Program-made: the position numbers and the translations under genes
Notes under the pieces: model-generated
The model's database searches: none
What the model saw: only the letters and a program-made list of their open reading frames with translations
Told to the model about the DNA's origin: nothing
Assembly: GCA_017995495.1 (NCBI GenBank)
Contig: JAGOIS010000028.1
Location: forward strand, 1 to 12,171
DNA length: 12,171 nt
Direction of reading: 5' to 3'
Source of the DNA: Candidatus Cloacimonadota bacterium
GTDB taxonomy: Bacteria; Cloacimonadota; Cloacimonadia; Cloacimonadales; Cloacimonadaceae
Shown here: positions 1 to 8,200 of the stretch, piece by piece
Layout: every line of letters begins with the position of its first letter
How positions within the stretch are numbered: position 1 is the first letter of the stretch

Positions 1-1056
1 CCCGTAGGCCGCGAGTTGGAGCATGCCGAGGTTTAACTCCAGTCCGCCGTTGGCTTCCCAGCCAGTCTGGTGGATCAAGCCCCCGGCCGCGAAGAGATCG
101 AGGTTTTGGGCCAGTTTGAGCCTGGCGTAGCCAACCGTGCTGAGATAGATGCCCGGGGCAGCCGACTCGCCCCAATACCAATCCACAGGATCCCAGCCCA
201 CCCAGCCGTCGAAGTGTTGCCCGATGCCGAAGATGTAGAGTTTGTTCCTGTAATACTGGGAGAGGGAATGGTTCAGGCCGGGGTTCTCGTTGGCGTAAAA
301 GAGGGCGTCGATGCCGATCTCCCCTGGCTGGAAGGCCGTGCTGACCCTGGCGGCGGCGCCGTAATCCAGGTCCCTGGCGGCAAAGTCGTACTGCGCGATT
401 CCGGTGATGTCCGCGTTCACAGGACCAAGCGGCACGGCAAGATAGGGGAGGGCGGTGAGGATATCGGTGCCGCGGTATTTTGATGGGCTGGAAGCCGCGT
501 TGATGGTGTAGAAAGCCTGAAGTCCCCAAGCCTGGTCCTGCAGGCTGAGCAGAAAGGTGTCCACGTCGTCCCCGGCTTCGTAGCGGCTCCCCTCCACCTG
601 TTTAATCCAACCAAGGGTGGTTTGCAGGCCCAGCAGGTCCCCGGAACTGAGGGTGATGCCGCTGAAGGAATCGTCCAGCATCAGGGAACGGTGGTCTGCC
701 CAATACTGCTGGCCCACGCGGAGATTCGATTTGATGGCCTTTATCCGGTAATCCACGTAGAGTTCGTAGGCGGTGACGGGAATGCCGGCACTGATGCCCC
801 CTCCGGGCTGATCGTCCGGAGTGAGGCCCCAGACGACGTCGCCAAGCTGGAGATTGATCCGGAGCTTGAGGTTGGGGTCCATATGCAAGTTCGCGCCCAG
901 CCAGAGTTTGCTGTCCACATGAGCCCCCGCGGCATCGGACCTGTCCGCGTAATACATTACGCCCCGGGTGCGGGCTTCGCCGTCGAGGGTAAATTCCAGG
1001 GCGCCAGCCAGAACGATCAGGCTCAGCAGGAATATGATCAATAAGGTCTTGCGCAT
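1..1056 (-). CDS. Outer-membrane beta-barrel (porin-like) protein, C-terminus cut by window edge
   Basis: Reading the minus strand from the ATG at 1056 gives 352 codons without a stop up to the left edge, so the gene is partial. It begins MRKTLLIIFLLSLIVLAGA, a clear Sec signal peptide with likely cleavage after AGA (about residue 19). The mature part is made of short alternating polar/hydrophobic stretches rich in Trp, Tyr and Gly (for example LYVDYRIKAI, LRVGQQYWADHRSL, LGLQTTLGWIKQ, TVGYARLKLAQNLDLFAAGG). This is the look of transmembrane beta-strands of a 14-18-strand barrel; the pattern around GQQYWADHRSLMLDDSFSG resembles alginate-export/porin-type barrels. It should sit in the outer membrane and pass small solutes; the substrate cannot be told. 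An AGGAG Shine-Dalgarno ends 5 nt before the ATG. It lies 48 nt after the oxidoreductase stop with no terminator between, so co-transcription is plausible. Being a barrel is fairly sure; the exact family is not. Confidence 0.75.
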   Translation of the reverse strand, partial: MRKTLLIIFLLSLIVLAGALEFTLDGEARTRGVMYYADRSDAAGAHVDSKLWLGANLHMDPNLKLRINLQLGDVVWGLTPDDQPGGGISAGIPVTAYELYVDYRIKAIKSNLRVGQQYWADHRSLMLDDSFSGITLSSGDLLGLQTTLGWIKQVEGSRYEAGDDVDTFLLSLQDQAWGLQAFYTINAASSPSKYRGTDILTALPYLAVPLGPVNADITGIAQYDFAARDLDYGAAARVSTAFQPGEIGIDALFYANENPGLNHSLSQYYRNKLYIFGIGQHFDGWVGWDPVDWYWGESAAPGIYLSTVGYARLKLAQNLDLFAAGGLIHQTGWEANGGLELNLGMLQLAAYG

Positions 1057-1061
1057 GGCAG

Positions 1062-1066
1062 CTCCT
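1062..1066 (-). promoter_or_regulatory. Ribosome binding site of the beta-barrel gene
   Basis: Minus-strand AGGAG, 5 nt before the ATG at 1056. It supports this start and shows that the barrel gene has its own translation signal rather than depending on coupling to the upstream oxidoreductase gene. Confidence 0.7.
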
Positions 1067-1104
1067 AATTTGTAAGATCCATCAAGGTTAACCGTGGCCC
1101 CGGG

Positions 1105-2193
1105 TCAAAGATCCAGCGGCTCCATGCCCAGCTCGCTCTGCATGGTCTCGATGGCGCGCTGCAAATTCGGAACGACGGGCACTCCCAGGCGAAGGACCTC
1201 CAGTTCCTTTTCGTGCTCCTTTTCGCCGGCCACCCAGATGCGGTCGCGGCCCGGAAGGCGGCGGGAGTTTTGCAGTTCGCGGCAGATCGCGCCGGTGGTT
1301 TGCTTGAAACTGGCGATGTCGGTGAAGAAATCGATGTTGATGGCCAGGAAGAAATGCCCGAGGCGATAGGGGGCCGGTTTGCCGGTTTCATCCTGGCCCA
1401 GCAGTTGATTGAGGAAGGCGCCGTTTTGCAGCGCTGAACAGAGGATCTCGACCATGGTGGAGAGACCGTAGCCCTTGTGTCCGCCGGAAAGCTCATCTGA
1501 ACCACCGATGGGGAGGAGCGAGGCGGTTTGCTTCACCAGATCCACCAGCAGGCGGTTTGTTTCCGTGTGGGGCACTCCCTCCATATCGATGGCCCAACCT
1601 TCCGGAGTGGGCTTTTCCTCGCGGGAATATTGCTCGATCTTGCCCCTCTGGCTGATGGAGGTGGCGGCGTCGTAGATGAAGGGGAAATCGATGTCGGTGG
1701 GCGCTCCGAAGCAGATGGGATTGGTGCCCAGCAGCGGCTGCACTCCGTGGGTGGGGCAGACGGAGGGGCGGGCGTTGGTGAAGTTGAGGCCGATCATGTC
1801 CGCTTCACAGGCCATTTTGGCATAATAGCCGCAGATGCCGAAGTGGGTGGAATCCCTCACGGCAACGGCGCCGAGGCCGAACTGGCGGGCTTTGGCGATC
1901 GCCGTTTCCATGGCGCGGAAAGCGATGACGTGGCCCATGCCGTGATTGCCGTTCCAGACAGCCGTGGCGGCCTTGTCCCGGATGATCTCGATCTGGGTGA
2001 GGGGGTTCTGAATTCCCGCGCGGATGCGGTCGTAATACATCTTGAGGCGGCCGATGCCGTGGGATTCTATGCCGCGCAGGTCGCTGGCGATGAGGATTTC
2101 GGAGCAGATCCGGGCGTCCGTGGCCGGCACTCCGACGCGGATGAAAACCTCTTCCATGAAGGTTTTCAGGGTATCCACCGGAAGTCGTTTCAT
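1105..2193 (-). CDS. Ldh2-family (malate/L-lactate dehydrogenase type) NAD(P)-dependent oxidoreductase
   Basis: 362 residues, normal for the Ldh2 / YlbC / AllD / DpkA family, whose members reduce 2-keto or cyclic imino acids (lactate, malate, ureidoglycolate, 2,3-diketogulonate, piperideine-2-carboxylate) with NAD(P)H in the cytoplasm. Family motifs run in order: DLRGIESHGIGRL with the conserved His about residue 45; GNHGMGHVIAFRAM; DSTHFGICGYYAKMA with His about 117; LLGTNPICFGAP; YDAATSISQRGKI; SGGHKGYGLSTMVEIL in the nucleotide-binding core; and a C-terminal RRLPGRDRIWVAGEKE. All look intact. The start at 2193 is chosen because AGGAGG sits 8 nt upstream; an ATG seven codons earlier (2214) overlaps the decarboxylase stop but has no Shine-Dalgarno. 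It lies 17 nt after the decarboxylase gene, so the two are surely one transcript. Substrate unknown: the neighbour hints at amino-acid-derived keto or imino acids, as in DpkA-type enzymes, but lactate or malate are equally possible. Confidence 0.93.
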   Translation of the reverse strand: MKRLPVDTLKTFMEEVFIRVGVPATDARICSEILIASDLRGIESHGIGRLKMYYDRIRAGIQNPLTQIEIIRDKAATAVWNGNHGMGHVIAFRAMETAIAKARQFGLGAVAVRDSTHFGICGYYAKMACEADMIGLNFTNARPSVCPTHGVQPLLGTNPICFGAPTDIDFPFIYDAATSISQRGKIEQYSREEKPTPEGWAIDMEGVPHTETNRLLVDLVKQTASLLPIGGSDELSGGHKGYGLSTMVEILCSALQNGAFLNQLLGQDETGKPAPYRLGHFFLAINIDFFTDIASFKQTTGAICRELQNSRRLPGRDRIWVAGEKEHEKELEVLRLGVPVVPNLQRAIETMQSELGMEPLDL

Positions 2194-2201
2194 GGGTTTT
2201 T

Positions 2202-2207
2202 CCTCCT
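2202..2207 (-). promoter_or_regulatory. Shine-Dalgarno that decides the oxidoreductase start
   Basis: A perfect AGGAGG on the minus strand, 8 nt before the ATG at 2193. It lies inside the 21-bp extension that would be coding if the upstream ATG at 2214 were used, and so argues for the shorter protein. Confidence 0.8.
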
Positions 2208-2210
2208 GGC

Positions 2211-3392
2211 TCATTGGGGCGGCAGTATCATCGCTTTCAGGGGCGGGAAGCCGTTGAAGTTCACCGAGGAATAGCTCTGTGTGTAGGCCCCGGTGGTGAA
2301 GATATAGACCCGGTCGCCGGGCCGGGTGGTCTCCGGCATGTGATACTTGTAATATTCATACATGATGTCCATGCTGTCGCAGGTGGGGCCGGCCAGGATG
2401 ATCTCGTCGGCGAGGCCTTCCCGCTCGAAGTAGATGGGAAACTTGATGGATTCGTCGATGGTCTCGATGAGCCCGCCGAATTTGCCGACATCGAGATAAA
2501 CCCATTTGTAGAGGTTGTTTTTGGCCTTGGAGGCGATGTTGACCACCTCCGCCACAATGATCCCGGCATCAGCCACCAGTGAGCGTCCAGGCTCCATCAC
2601 GAGCTGGGGGATGTGCTCGCCGAAATCCTCCTCGATGAAGCGCATGATCTCCGTGCTGTAATCGTCTATGGAATAAGCCGGATCGACATAGCTGGCGGGA
2701 TAGCCTCCGCCGAGGTTGATCATCTGCAGTTCGATGCCCTCTTCCAGCACGGCGTCGAAGATGTATTTGGCCCGGGAGATGGCGTCGTCCCATTGCCCGA
2801 TGTCGCGCTGCTGCGAACCCACGTGGAAAGAGACTCCCCAGGGTATGAGCCCCAGTTTCGGGGCCTGGAGGATGAGGTTGTAGATCACGTCCGGATGTGA
2901 GCCAAACTTGCGGGAGAGCGGCCAGTCGGCCCCTGTGCCCTCGGTGAGAAGGCGGAAATAAACCCGGGACCCGGGGGCGTTCTCGGCTATTTGCTGCAGG
3001 TCAAACTCGCTGTCCGTAACGAACATGCGCACTCCCTCAGCATAGAAATGGCGGATGTCGCGGGCTTTCTTGATCGTGTTGCCGAAGCTCATCTTTTCGG
3101 GCGCTATGCCCAGATGCAGCAATTGTCTGAGTTCGTTCACCGAGGCGACATCGAAGTTCGACCCCAGGGAATCCAGCAGGCGGATGACGTCGTTCATGGG
3201 ATTGGCCTTTACGGCGTAATAAATCTGTAGGTTGGGGATGCTGCGTTGCAGCTCCAGATATTTTCCCTTGATGATGTCTGGATCAACGATCAGCACGGGG
3301 CTGTCCTGGGTGGCGGCAAATTCGCGGAAACGGGCAAAGCGCTCCGGCTCCATGTAGCGGGCGATATTGAAGCTGTATGGCTCTTTGTACAT
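2211..3392 (-). CDS. Group IV (alanine-racemase fold) PLP-dependent ornithine/lysine-type decarboxylase
   Basis: 393 residues, the size of bacterial and eukaryote-like ornithine decarboxylases; removes the alpha-carboxyl of a basic amino acid (ornithine to putrescine or lysine to cadaverine) in the cytoplasm, feeding polyamine synthesis. The N-terminal TIM barrel carries YYAVKANP with the PLP Schiff-base Lys62, SFHVGSQ with His190 stacking on the cofactor, INLGGGYP (Gly228-230) and MEPGRSLVADAG (Glu267, Arg270) that hold the PLP phosphate and ring. The C-terminal beta domain has GPTCDSMD with catalytic Cys338 and Asp339 supplied across the dimer, and TTGAYTQSYSSVNFNGFPP with Tyr370. These residues fit ODC/LDC rather than diaminopimelate or arginine (SpeA) decarboxylase, which have different sequences around the Cys and are, for SpeA, much longer. 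Ornithine against lysine cannot be settled by eye. AGAGGA lies 8 nt before the ATG. First gene of the decarboxylase-oxidoreductase(-barrel) cluster behind its own promoter. Confidence 0.93.
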   Translation of the reverse strand: MYKEPYSFNIARYMEPERFARFREFAATQDSPVLIVDPDIIKGKYLELQRSIPNLQIYYAVKANPMNDVIRLLDSLGSNFDVASVNELRQLLHLGIAPEKMSFGNTIKKARDIRHFYAEGVRMFVTDSEFDLQQIAENAPGSRVYFRLLTEGTGADWPLSRKFGSHPDVIYNLILQAPKLGLIPWGVSFHVGSQQRDIGQWDDAISRAKYIFDAVLEEGIELQMINLGGGYPASYVDPAYSIDDYSTEIMRFIEEDFGEHIPQLVMEPGRSLVADAGIIVAEVVNIASKAKNNLYKWVYLDVGKFGGLIETIDESIKFPIYFEREGLADEIILAGPTCDSMDIMYEYYKYHMPETTRPGDRVYIFTTGAYTQSYSSVNFNGFPPLKAMILPPQ

Positions 3393-3400
3393 TGGAGGAG

Positions 3401-3406
3401 TCCTCT
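3401..3406 (-). promoter_or_regulatory. Ribosome binding site of the decarboxylase gene
   Basis: Minus-strand AGAGGA, 8 nt before the ATG at 3392, which supports this start. Confidence 0.65.
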
Positions 3407-3424
3407 GTTCAATTAATGGAGCTC

Positions 3425-3452
3425 AATATTTCTGCAGGCTAAAATGTGTCAA
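3425..3452 (-). promoter_or_regulatory. Putative sigma70-type promoter for the decarboxylase cluster
   Basis: On the minus strand a perfect -35 hexamer TTGACA (3452-3447) is followed after 16 nt by AATATT (3430-3425), a 4-of-6 match to the -10 consensus. It lies in the only AT-rich stretch of the 134-bp gap between the TPR gene and the decarboxylase gene, and would give a 5' leader of roughly 25 nt that contains the ribosome binding site. No intrinsic terminator is seen after the TPR gene, so read-through from upstream is also possible. Confidence 0.45.
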
Positions 3453-3526
3453 CCTTTCTCAAGCCGGCGGCAATTGTGGGAAACAGCGGCTCTGTGGCGG
3501 CGGGTTGGGCAGGATCTGTTGTGGGA

Positions 3527-5251
3527 TCAGAAATCCGGGCGGCTGGGGTTGGCACGGCTGAGGCTCTGGCGGAATTTGGGGGCAAAGATGCTGTTGGGAT
3601 TGGCTTTGAGGAAATCCCTGGCGTAGCGCTGGGCGGAATCCCCGTCCTCGCTGAGGTTCAAACGCAGCAGGGCGGCGTATTCGGCGCTCACGGGATCCTG
3701 CCAGTCGTGGTCCAGCAGCTCGAGGGCCTTGCCGCGTTCCGCCAGCAGCATCGACCATTCCACTGCCAGCGTGAGCAGTTCCTCATCCCCGGAGTTGGCA
3801 AAGATGGCGGAAAGGGTGTCCACGGCGGCGGGATCGCGCAGCAGCATCAGGCGGCTGGCGGTGTGGAACCTGGCCAGATCAGCCCCGCTGAGCCCCAGGA
3901 CGAACATCATCTGGTAGATGGCATCGTTAACATAGATGCCGTCGGGATGACTGATCACATATTCGTTCATCAGGCTGTCCGCGATGTCCGTGTTTCCGCG
4001 CAGTAGCTCCGCCTGGAAGCGGAGGTAGTCCCTCACCTCGAGGAGTTTGGGTTCCCCCACCTTGTCCAGCCGGGCCAGGGCGGCGTCATAATCCTGGTCT
4101 ATCAGTTGCAGCCGCACGAGGGCGAGGTCAATATTCTGGCGGTCTTGGCCGGAGGCGCAGAATTTCCGGGCTTCCTCATACAAGGCTGCTGCCGCCTTTG
4201 TGTCGCGGTTCAGGGCCAGGCCGTTTTCCGCCATCAAGCGGCGGGCGTCCAGGTTCACGTTTTTGCGCTGGTAATTCTGGCGCTCCTGCATCTGGGGATC
4301 CGCGATAATGGCCGCGAGGAGGGAATCCGCGGCGGCATGGCGGCCGTTGCGGTACTGGATCGTGGCCTGGCGGAGGCGGTATTGGTTTCGTTCCACTGCG
4401 TCGGCGGAGCCAGCCTCCATATGGCGGAAGGCGGCGAGGGCCACCTCGTCATTGAAGCTGGCATACTGCTGTTCCGCAAAGGCGGCAAGGCGTTCGCGGG
4501 GCAGAGACCTGTAAACCTCGAGGGCCTCCCCGCCGCGGTTTTGGGAGAGCAGGGCATTGGCGTAAAGCTCAATGATAACAGGATTGGAGCTGCGGGAGGC
4601 GAATTCCCCGATGGTTGAGATCCGCTGGGGATCCTCATTTAGGATTACCCGGCACTGGTTGTTCACGAAATACAGGTTGGCCGGGTTTTTCTCCAAAAAG
4701 CTGAGGTATTCGTTCAAAGCCCGGTCGTAGAGGCGGTAATTGAGGGCGGCATTGGCCAGCTCGAGTTGGAAGAGGCCGGGATTGCCCCGTCGGGCGCGGG
4801 CATCCTCGTAAAGCTGCATGACCTGATCGTAGAATCCGCGGCGCTCGAAGTAGGAGGCCAGCAGACGGTAAGTGTTTTCGGCATAGCCGGTCCCGGCCAG
4901 ATGGGCCTGCGCCAATCCCCAGGCTTCGTCAGGCTTACCCTGCATCACCCGCAGCAGGATCTCCTGTTCCGCGGCCTGACTCTCCGGTATGATGCGGCGA
5001 TACTGGGCCAGGAGCTTTTCCGCCTTGTCGAGCTGGGAGGTCTGAAAATGGATGTTCAGGAGTTGGAGTACGCTGTTGGAATCATCGGGATACTTTTCCA
5101 GAAGCTGCGTGAAGAGCTTCTCCGCCTCCGCGAACTGGCGCTGGCCCAGCAGTTGATAGGCTTGCTGGGTGAGGATGTCGCGCTCGTTGTACTGCCCGGC
5201 GAGGGGGATCAGCGCCAGCAGGGCCAGCAGGATCAGGAGCAGGGGTTTCAT
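3527..5251 (-). CDS. Secreted tetratricopeptide-repeat protein
   Basis: 574 residues. The N-terminus MKPLLLILLALLALIPLAG is a Sec signal peptide without a lipobox Cys, so the protein should be released into, or loosely held in, the periplasm. The rest is almost all helical and reads as TPR-like pairs: about 24-56 (AYQLLGQRQFAEAEKLFTQL), 61-90 (LDKAEKLLAQYRRIIPES), 124-152, 160-190 (YDRALNEYLSFLEKNP), then more diverged repeats to a final unit near the C-terminus (SAQRYARDFLKANP). TPR arrays are protein-binding scaffolds with no catalytic role of their own. Its ATG overlaps the stop of the upstream DUF4175-like gene as ATGA and has no Shine-Dalgarno, which indicates translational coupling and a shared job at the envelope. 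TPR proteins accompany similar membrane proteins in Bat/MoxR-type clusters of related bacteria, but no MoxR, DUF58 or VWA gene is in view. The exact partner is unknown. Confidence 0.85.
   Translation of the reverse strand: MKPLLLILLALLALIPLAGQYNERDILTQQAYQLLGQRQFAEAEKLFTQLLEKYPDDSNSVLQLLNIHFQTSQLDKAEKLLAQYRRIIPESQAAEQEILLRVMQGKPDEAWGLAQAHLAGTGYAENTYRLLASYFERRGFYDQVMQLYEDARARRGNPGLFQLELANAALNYRLYDRALNEYLSFLEKNPANLYFVNNQCRVILNEDPQRISTIGEFASRSSNPVIIELYANALLSQNRGGEALEVYRSLPRERLAAFAEQQYASFNDEVALAAFRHMEAGSADAVERNQYRLRQATIQYRNGRHAAADSLLAAIIADPQMQERQNYQRKNVNLDARRLMAENGLALNRDTKAAAALYEEARKFCASGQDRQNIDLALVRLQLIDQDYDAALARLDKVGEPKLLEVRDYLRFQAELLRGNTDIADSLMNEYVISHPDGIYVNDAIYQMMFVLGLSGADLARFHTASRLMLLRDPAAVDTLSAIFANSGDEELLTLAVEWSMLLAERGKALELLDHDWQDPVSAEYAALLRLNLSEDGDSAQRYARDFLKANPNSIFAPKFRQSLSRANPSRPDF
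5248..5251 (-). other. ATGA stop/start overlap coupling the DUF4175-like and TPR genes
   Basis: The stop TGA of the membrane-protein gene and the ATG of the TPR gene share bases in ATGA. No Shine-Dalgarno precedes this ATG, so termination-reinitiation is the likely way the TPR protein is made, which would tie its amount to that of the membrane protein. Confidence 0.7.
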
Positions 5252-8200
5252 TCGTTGAGCAGCTTGAGGTATTTGAGGATCACCTGTTGGTAGGAGGGAG
5301 GGAAGAGGCGGTAGGAATCCTCCAGCATGGCCTGGCGGCGGAGGGCGTTGAAGTCTGTGTCCACATCTTTCTGGCGGGTGGCGGGGTTCGCGCTTTCGGC
5401 CTGGCGGCGTTCGCTGAATTCACGTTTGTTGATGCTCCGCTGGGCGTCCAGCAGGCGGGAAATTATGTTTTCCTGGCGGTTGAGGAGGTCTTGGGAAAGC
5501 TGGTTGCTGCGCAGTTGGCGGGCGATCGCCTCCGCTTCTTCGATGATCTGTTTGATGGCGTTTCCCTGTTTCTGGGCTTCGGGGTTGTTTTGCAGCGCGC
5601 GTTTCAGGTTTTCCGCCAGGCGTCCTTGGTCGGAGGCCAGTTTCTGGATCTGCTGCTGCATGGCCGCGTCCATCCCGCCGCCCTGCTGCTGGATCTGCAT
5701 CATCAACTGCTCCGAAAGCATATTCAGCGCCAGCTGTTCCTCGCTCATCTGCCCCAGCATCTGCAGCAGCGATTGCATCCCGCCTCCGCCTCCGCCGCCG
5801 GAGGAGGGGTTGTTGAGCGCCTGCATCAGGTCGTAAACCATCAGGTTCAGCCCTTTCTGGATCAGTTCCAATTGCTTGGGGATCTGGGAATACTGCATCT
5901 CGTTCACGTTTATGAAAATGTCCCGGTAGCCGCGGTTGGCGTCCGTGAGGTCGATGTAGAACTTGGGAGGCAGGAACATGGTGACCTGGGGAACGCTGAA
6001 CAGCCGGTTCAGAGAGACCTGCACCCCCTCATACTGGGCGATCAGGTCGCTCACGATGGGGTAGGGGTCGCTGCCATAGCGGGAGCGGAGCGTCTCGTGC
6101 TGCTTGGAAAAGATCAGCAATTCCCGGATGGCCTGCTGCATCGCGCCTGAGACCGCTTGCATGCTGCCGCCCCCCATGGAGCTCTTCATCTCGCCCAGGC
6201 GGCGGGTGTACTGGCGCATTTTTTCCAGGGCTTGGGACTGAGACTGGCTGGCAGACTGACGCTGGTTTTGCTGCAGTTGTTTCTGGCTCTGCTGCATGTT
6301 CTGTTGCAACTGGCCGCTCTTCATGTCCTGCTTCAGATCGCTCATTTCCTGCTTCAACTGCTTGTCCTTGGCCGGATCGAGTAGCTGGTCCGCGTCCTCC
6401 ACCGCCTTTTGCAGGCTTTCAAACTGTTCGGAGATGTTTTTCTGCTCCTGGGCCAGGCGATCAGTGTTTTGCTTGGGATCGCCGGTCTTTTCCTGCAGCG
6501 CGCTCTGCATCTGCTCCATCTCCCTGGAGATCTGCAGGGCCTTGTCCAGCGCCTGTTCTTTCTTGATGCTTTCAAGCAGTTGCAGGGTCTGGTCGATCTT
6601 CCTGCTGAAATCCTCCATGGAGAACTTCATATTTTCCATCGCCTTGCGCAGGTCCTCCGGCTTCAAGTTCATCAGCGACTGTTCAAATTTGCTCATGGCC
6701 TCGCGGAGTTCCTCAGTGCTGATCTCCTGCATCAGTTCCTGGATCCTTTGCATCTTCTCCAGGGTTTCTGCGGAAACGGCGTCGTTGCGCTGCATGCGGT
6801 CGATCATGTCCTGGAAGTCCCGCGCCGTGTCTTCCACCTGCTGGCTAAGCTGCTGCTGGTTTTCGAGCATCTTCTCAAGCTGCTTTTTGTCTTCCCATTG
6901 CACCTTGTCTTCCTTGAGCAGCTCGCGGCGTTTTTGCTCGAAGTCCTTTTGCAGGTCACGTGATTCCTCGAGGGCGCTCTGCAGATCTTTGGTGCCGAGT
7001 TTTTCCTGGCGTTCGATCTCGCGGTAGATCTCCTCGATGGAAGGGAAGCGGGCCTTGAATTTGGCGGATTCGGCGCTCTGGCGGGAAGGGGAATTGTCGC
7101 GCACCTGGGCCCAGTAGGTTACAACGTCTCCGGGCAGCAGCCCGAAGCCCTTGAGGTCGAAAGTGTGGTCCAGCGTGAAGAGCTTGTTAGTGATCAGGGA
7201 TCGGAGGATAAGGCTCTGGGGCGGACGGTCGTTGATCTGGTAATGCAGGCTGAGGTCGGCCAGGCCAAAATCGTCGTTGGCTGTGATGATCAGGGGCAGC
7301 AACAGGCTCTGGTCCAGCAAAACGTCCTCGCCGGGAAAGAGGATGCGCACCTCCGGAACGTTGTCCGGGATGAGGGTGATGGTCTTCTCCTCCGGCCGGG
7401 ACCTGCGTCCGAGGGCGTCTGTGAGCTCCAGATACCAGGTTTTGGCTGCGGTGATGGTGAGCCGGGTGCTGAAATGGGTCCCATTCACCTGCTGCATCGC
7501 CTGCGAAGTCCCGTCCGAAAAGCGCATCACGGCAGTTTCCACCGGGATGTTCGTACCCACGGAGAGGATCACCTCCGTGTGCTTGTAGGCCTCGATGTTG
7601 CCGTAACTGAGGCTGTCCCTGCGAGCGCTGAGGCCGGTGTAGGCCGGATAACGATAGTTCAGTTCCCAGCTTTTAACAAAGGGCTCGTCCAGGCAGACGG
7701 CTTTGTAAATCCCGCTTTTCGCCACCTCGTTTTCCACGTAATACTCGATCGAGTTTTCAAGGGAGGGAAAACTGTAGGAATAATCCGTCATACCCAGTTC
7801 GCGCCACTGCTTGTCCCAGCGGTAGAAGAGGCGGTGCTTCAGCCTCGTGTCCGGGTCCACAACCCTGATCACCAGTTGCTGTCCCTTGCCCACGGTCACG
7901 TTGCCAGGACTGAGTTCGACAGTTTTCTTATAGGCGATCGCCTCCGGCTTCACCGCGTAAAACTGGTTCAGGGCGTAGCGAAAACCGTTCCAGGAAAAGG
8001 CCCAGACGCTGCCGATGCCCACCAGCACGAAGAGGATCAGGAACCAATGCTTGGGCTGAAACAGCTTGGGCAGGTTGTATGGGGAGGCATTCAACCTCTT
8101 CTGCGCCATGTTTGCCAAAGCGTCCAACACAGGCTCGCTTTCATTTTGCTGCTTTAGTTCCCAGAGGTTCTGATAGAGGTCGTCCGCATCCCGGGTCTGG

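Noticed and set aside
1528..2274. Plus-strand open frame of 248 codons opposite the oxidoreductase gene
   Set aside because: The minus strand carries every family motif of an Ldh2 enzyme; the plus-strand translation is low-complexity and unlike any protein family.
5778..5807. GC-rich self-complementary run (CCTCC...GGAGG)
   Set aside because: Explained by the codons for Ser-Ser followed by seven Gly in the membrane protein; it lies inside coding sequence.
5287..6150. Plus-strand open frame of 287 codons rich in Leu, His and Val
   Set aside because: It is the complement of the Gln/Met-rich helical region of the membrane protein; the composition is what antisense of CAG, ATG and GAA codons gives.
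7165..8157. Plus-strand open frame of 330 codons opposite the DUF4175-like gene
   Set aside because: It lies fully antisense to a gene with clear domains, lacks a ribosome binding site and its translation has no recognisable motif. Long antisense frames are common opposite GC-rich genes with biased third positions.
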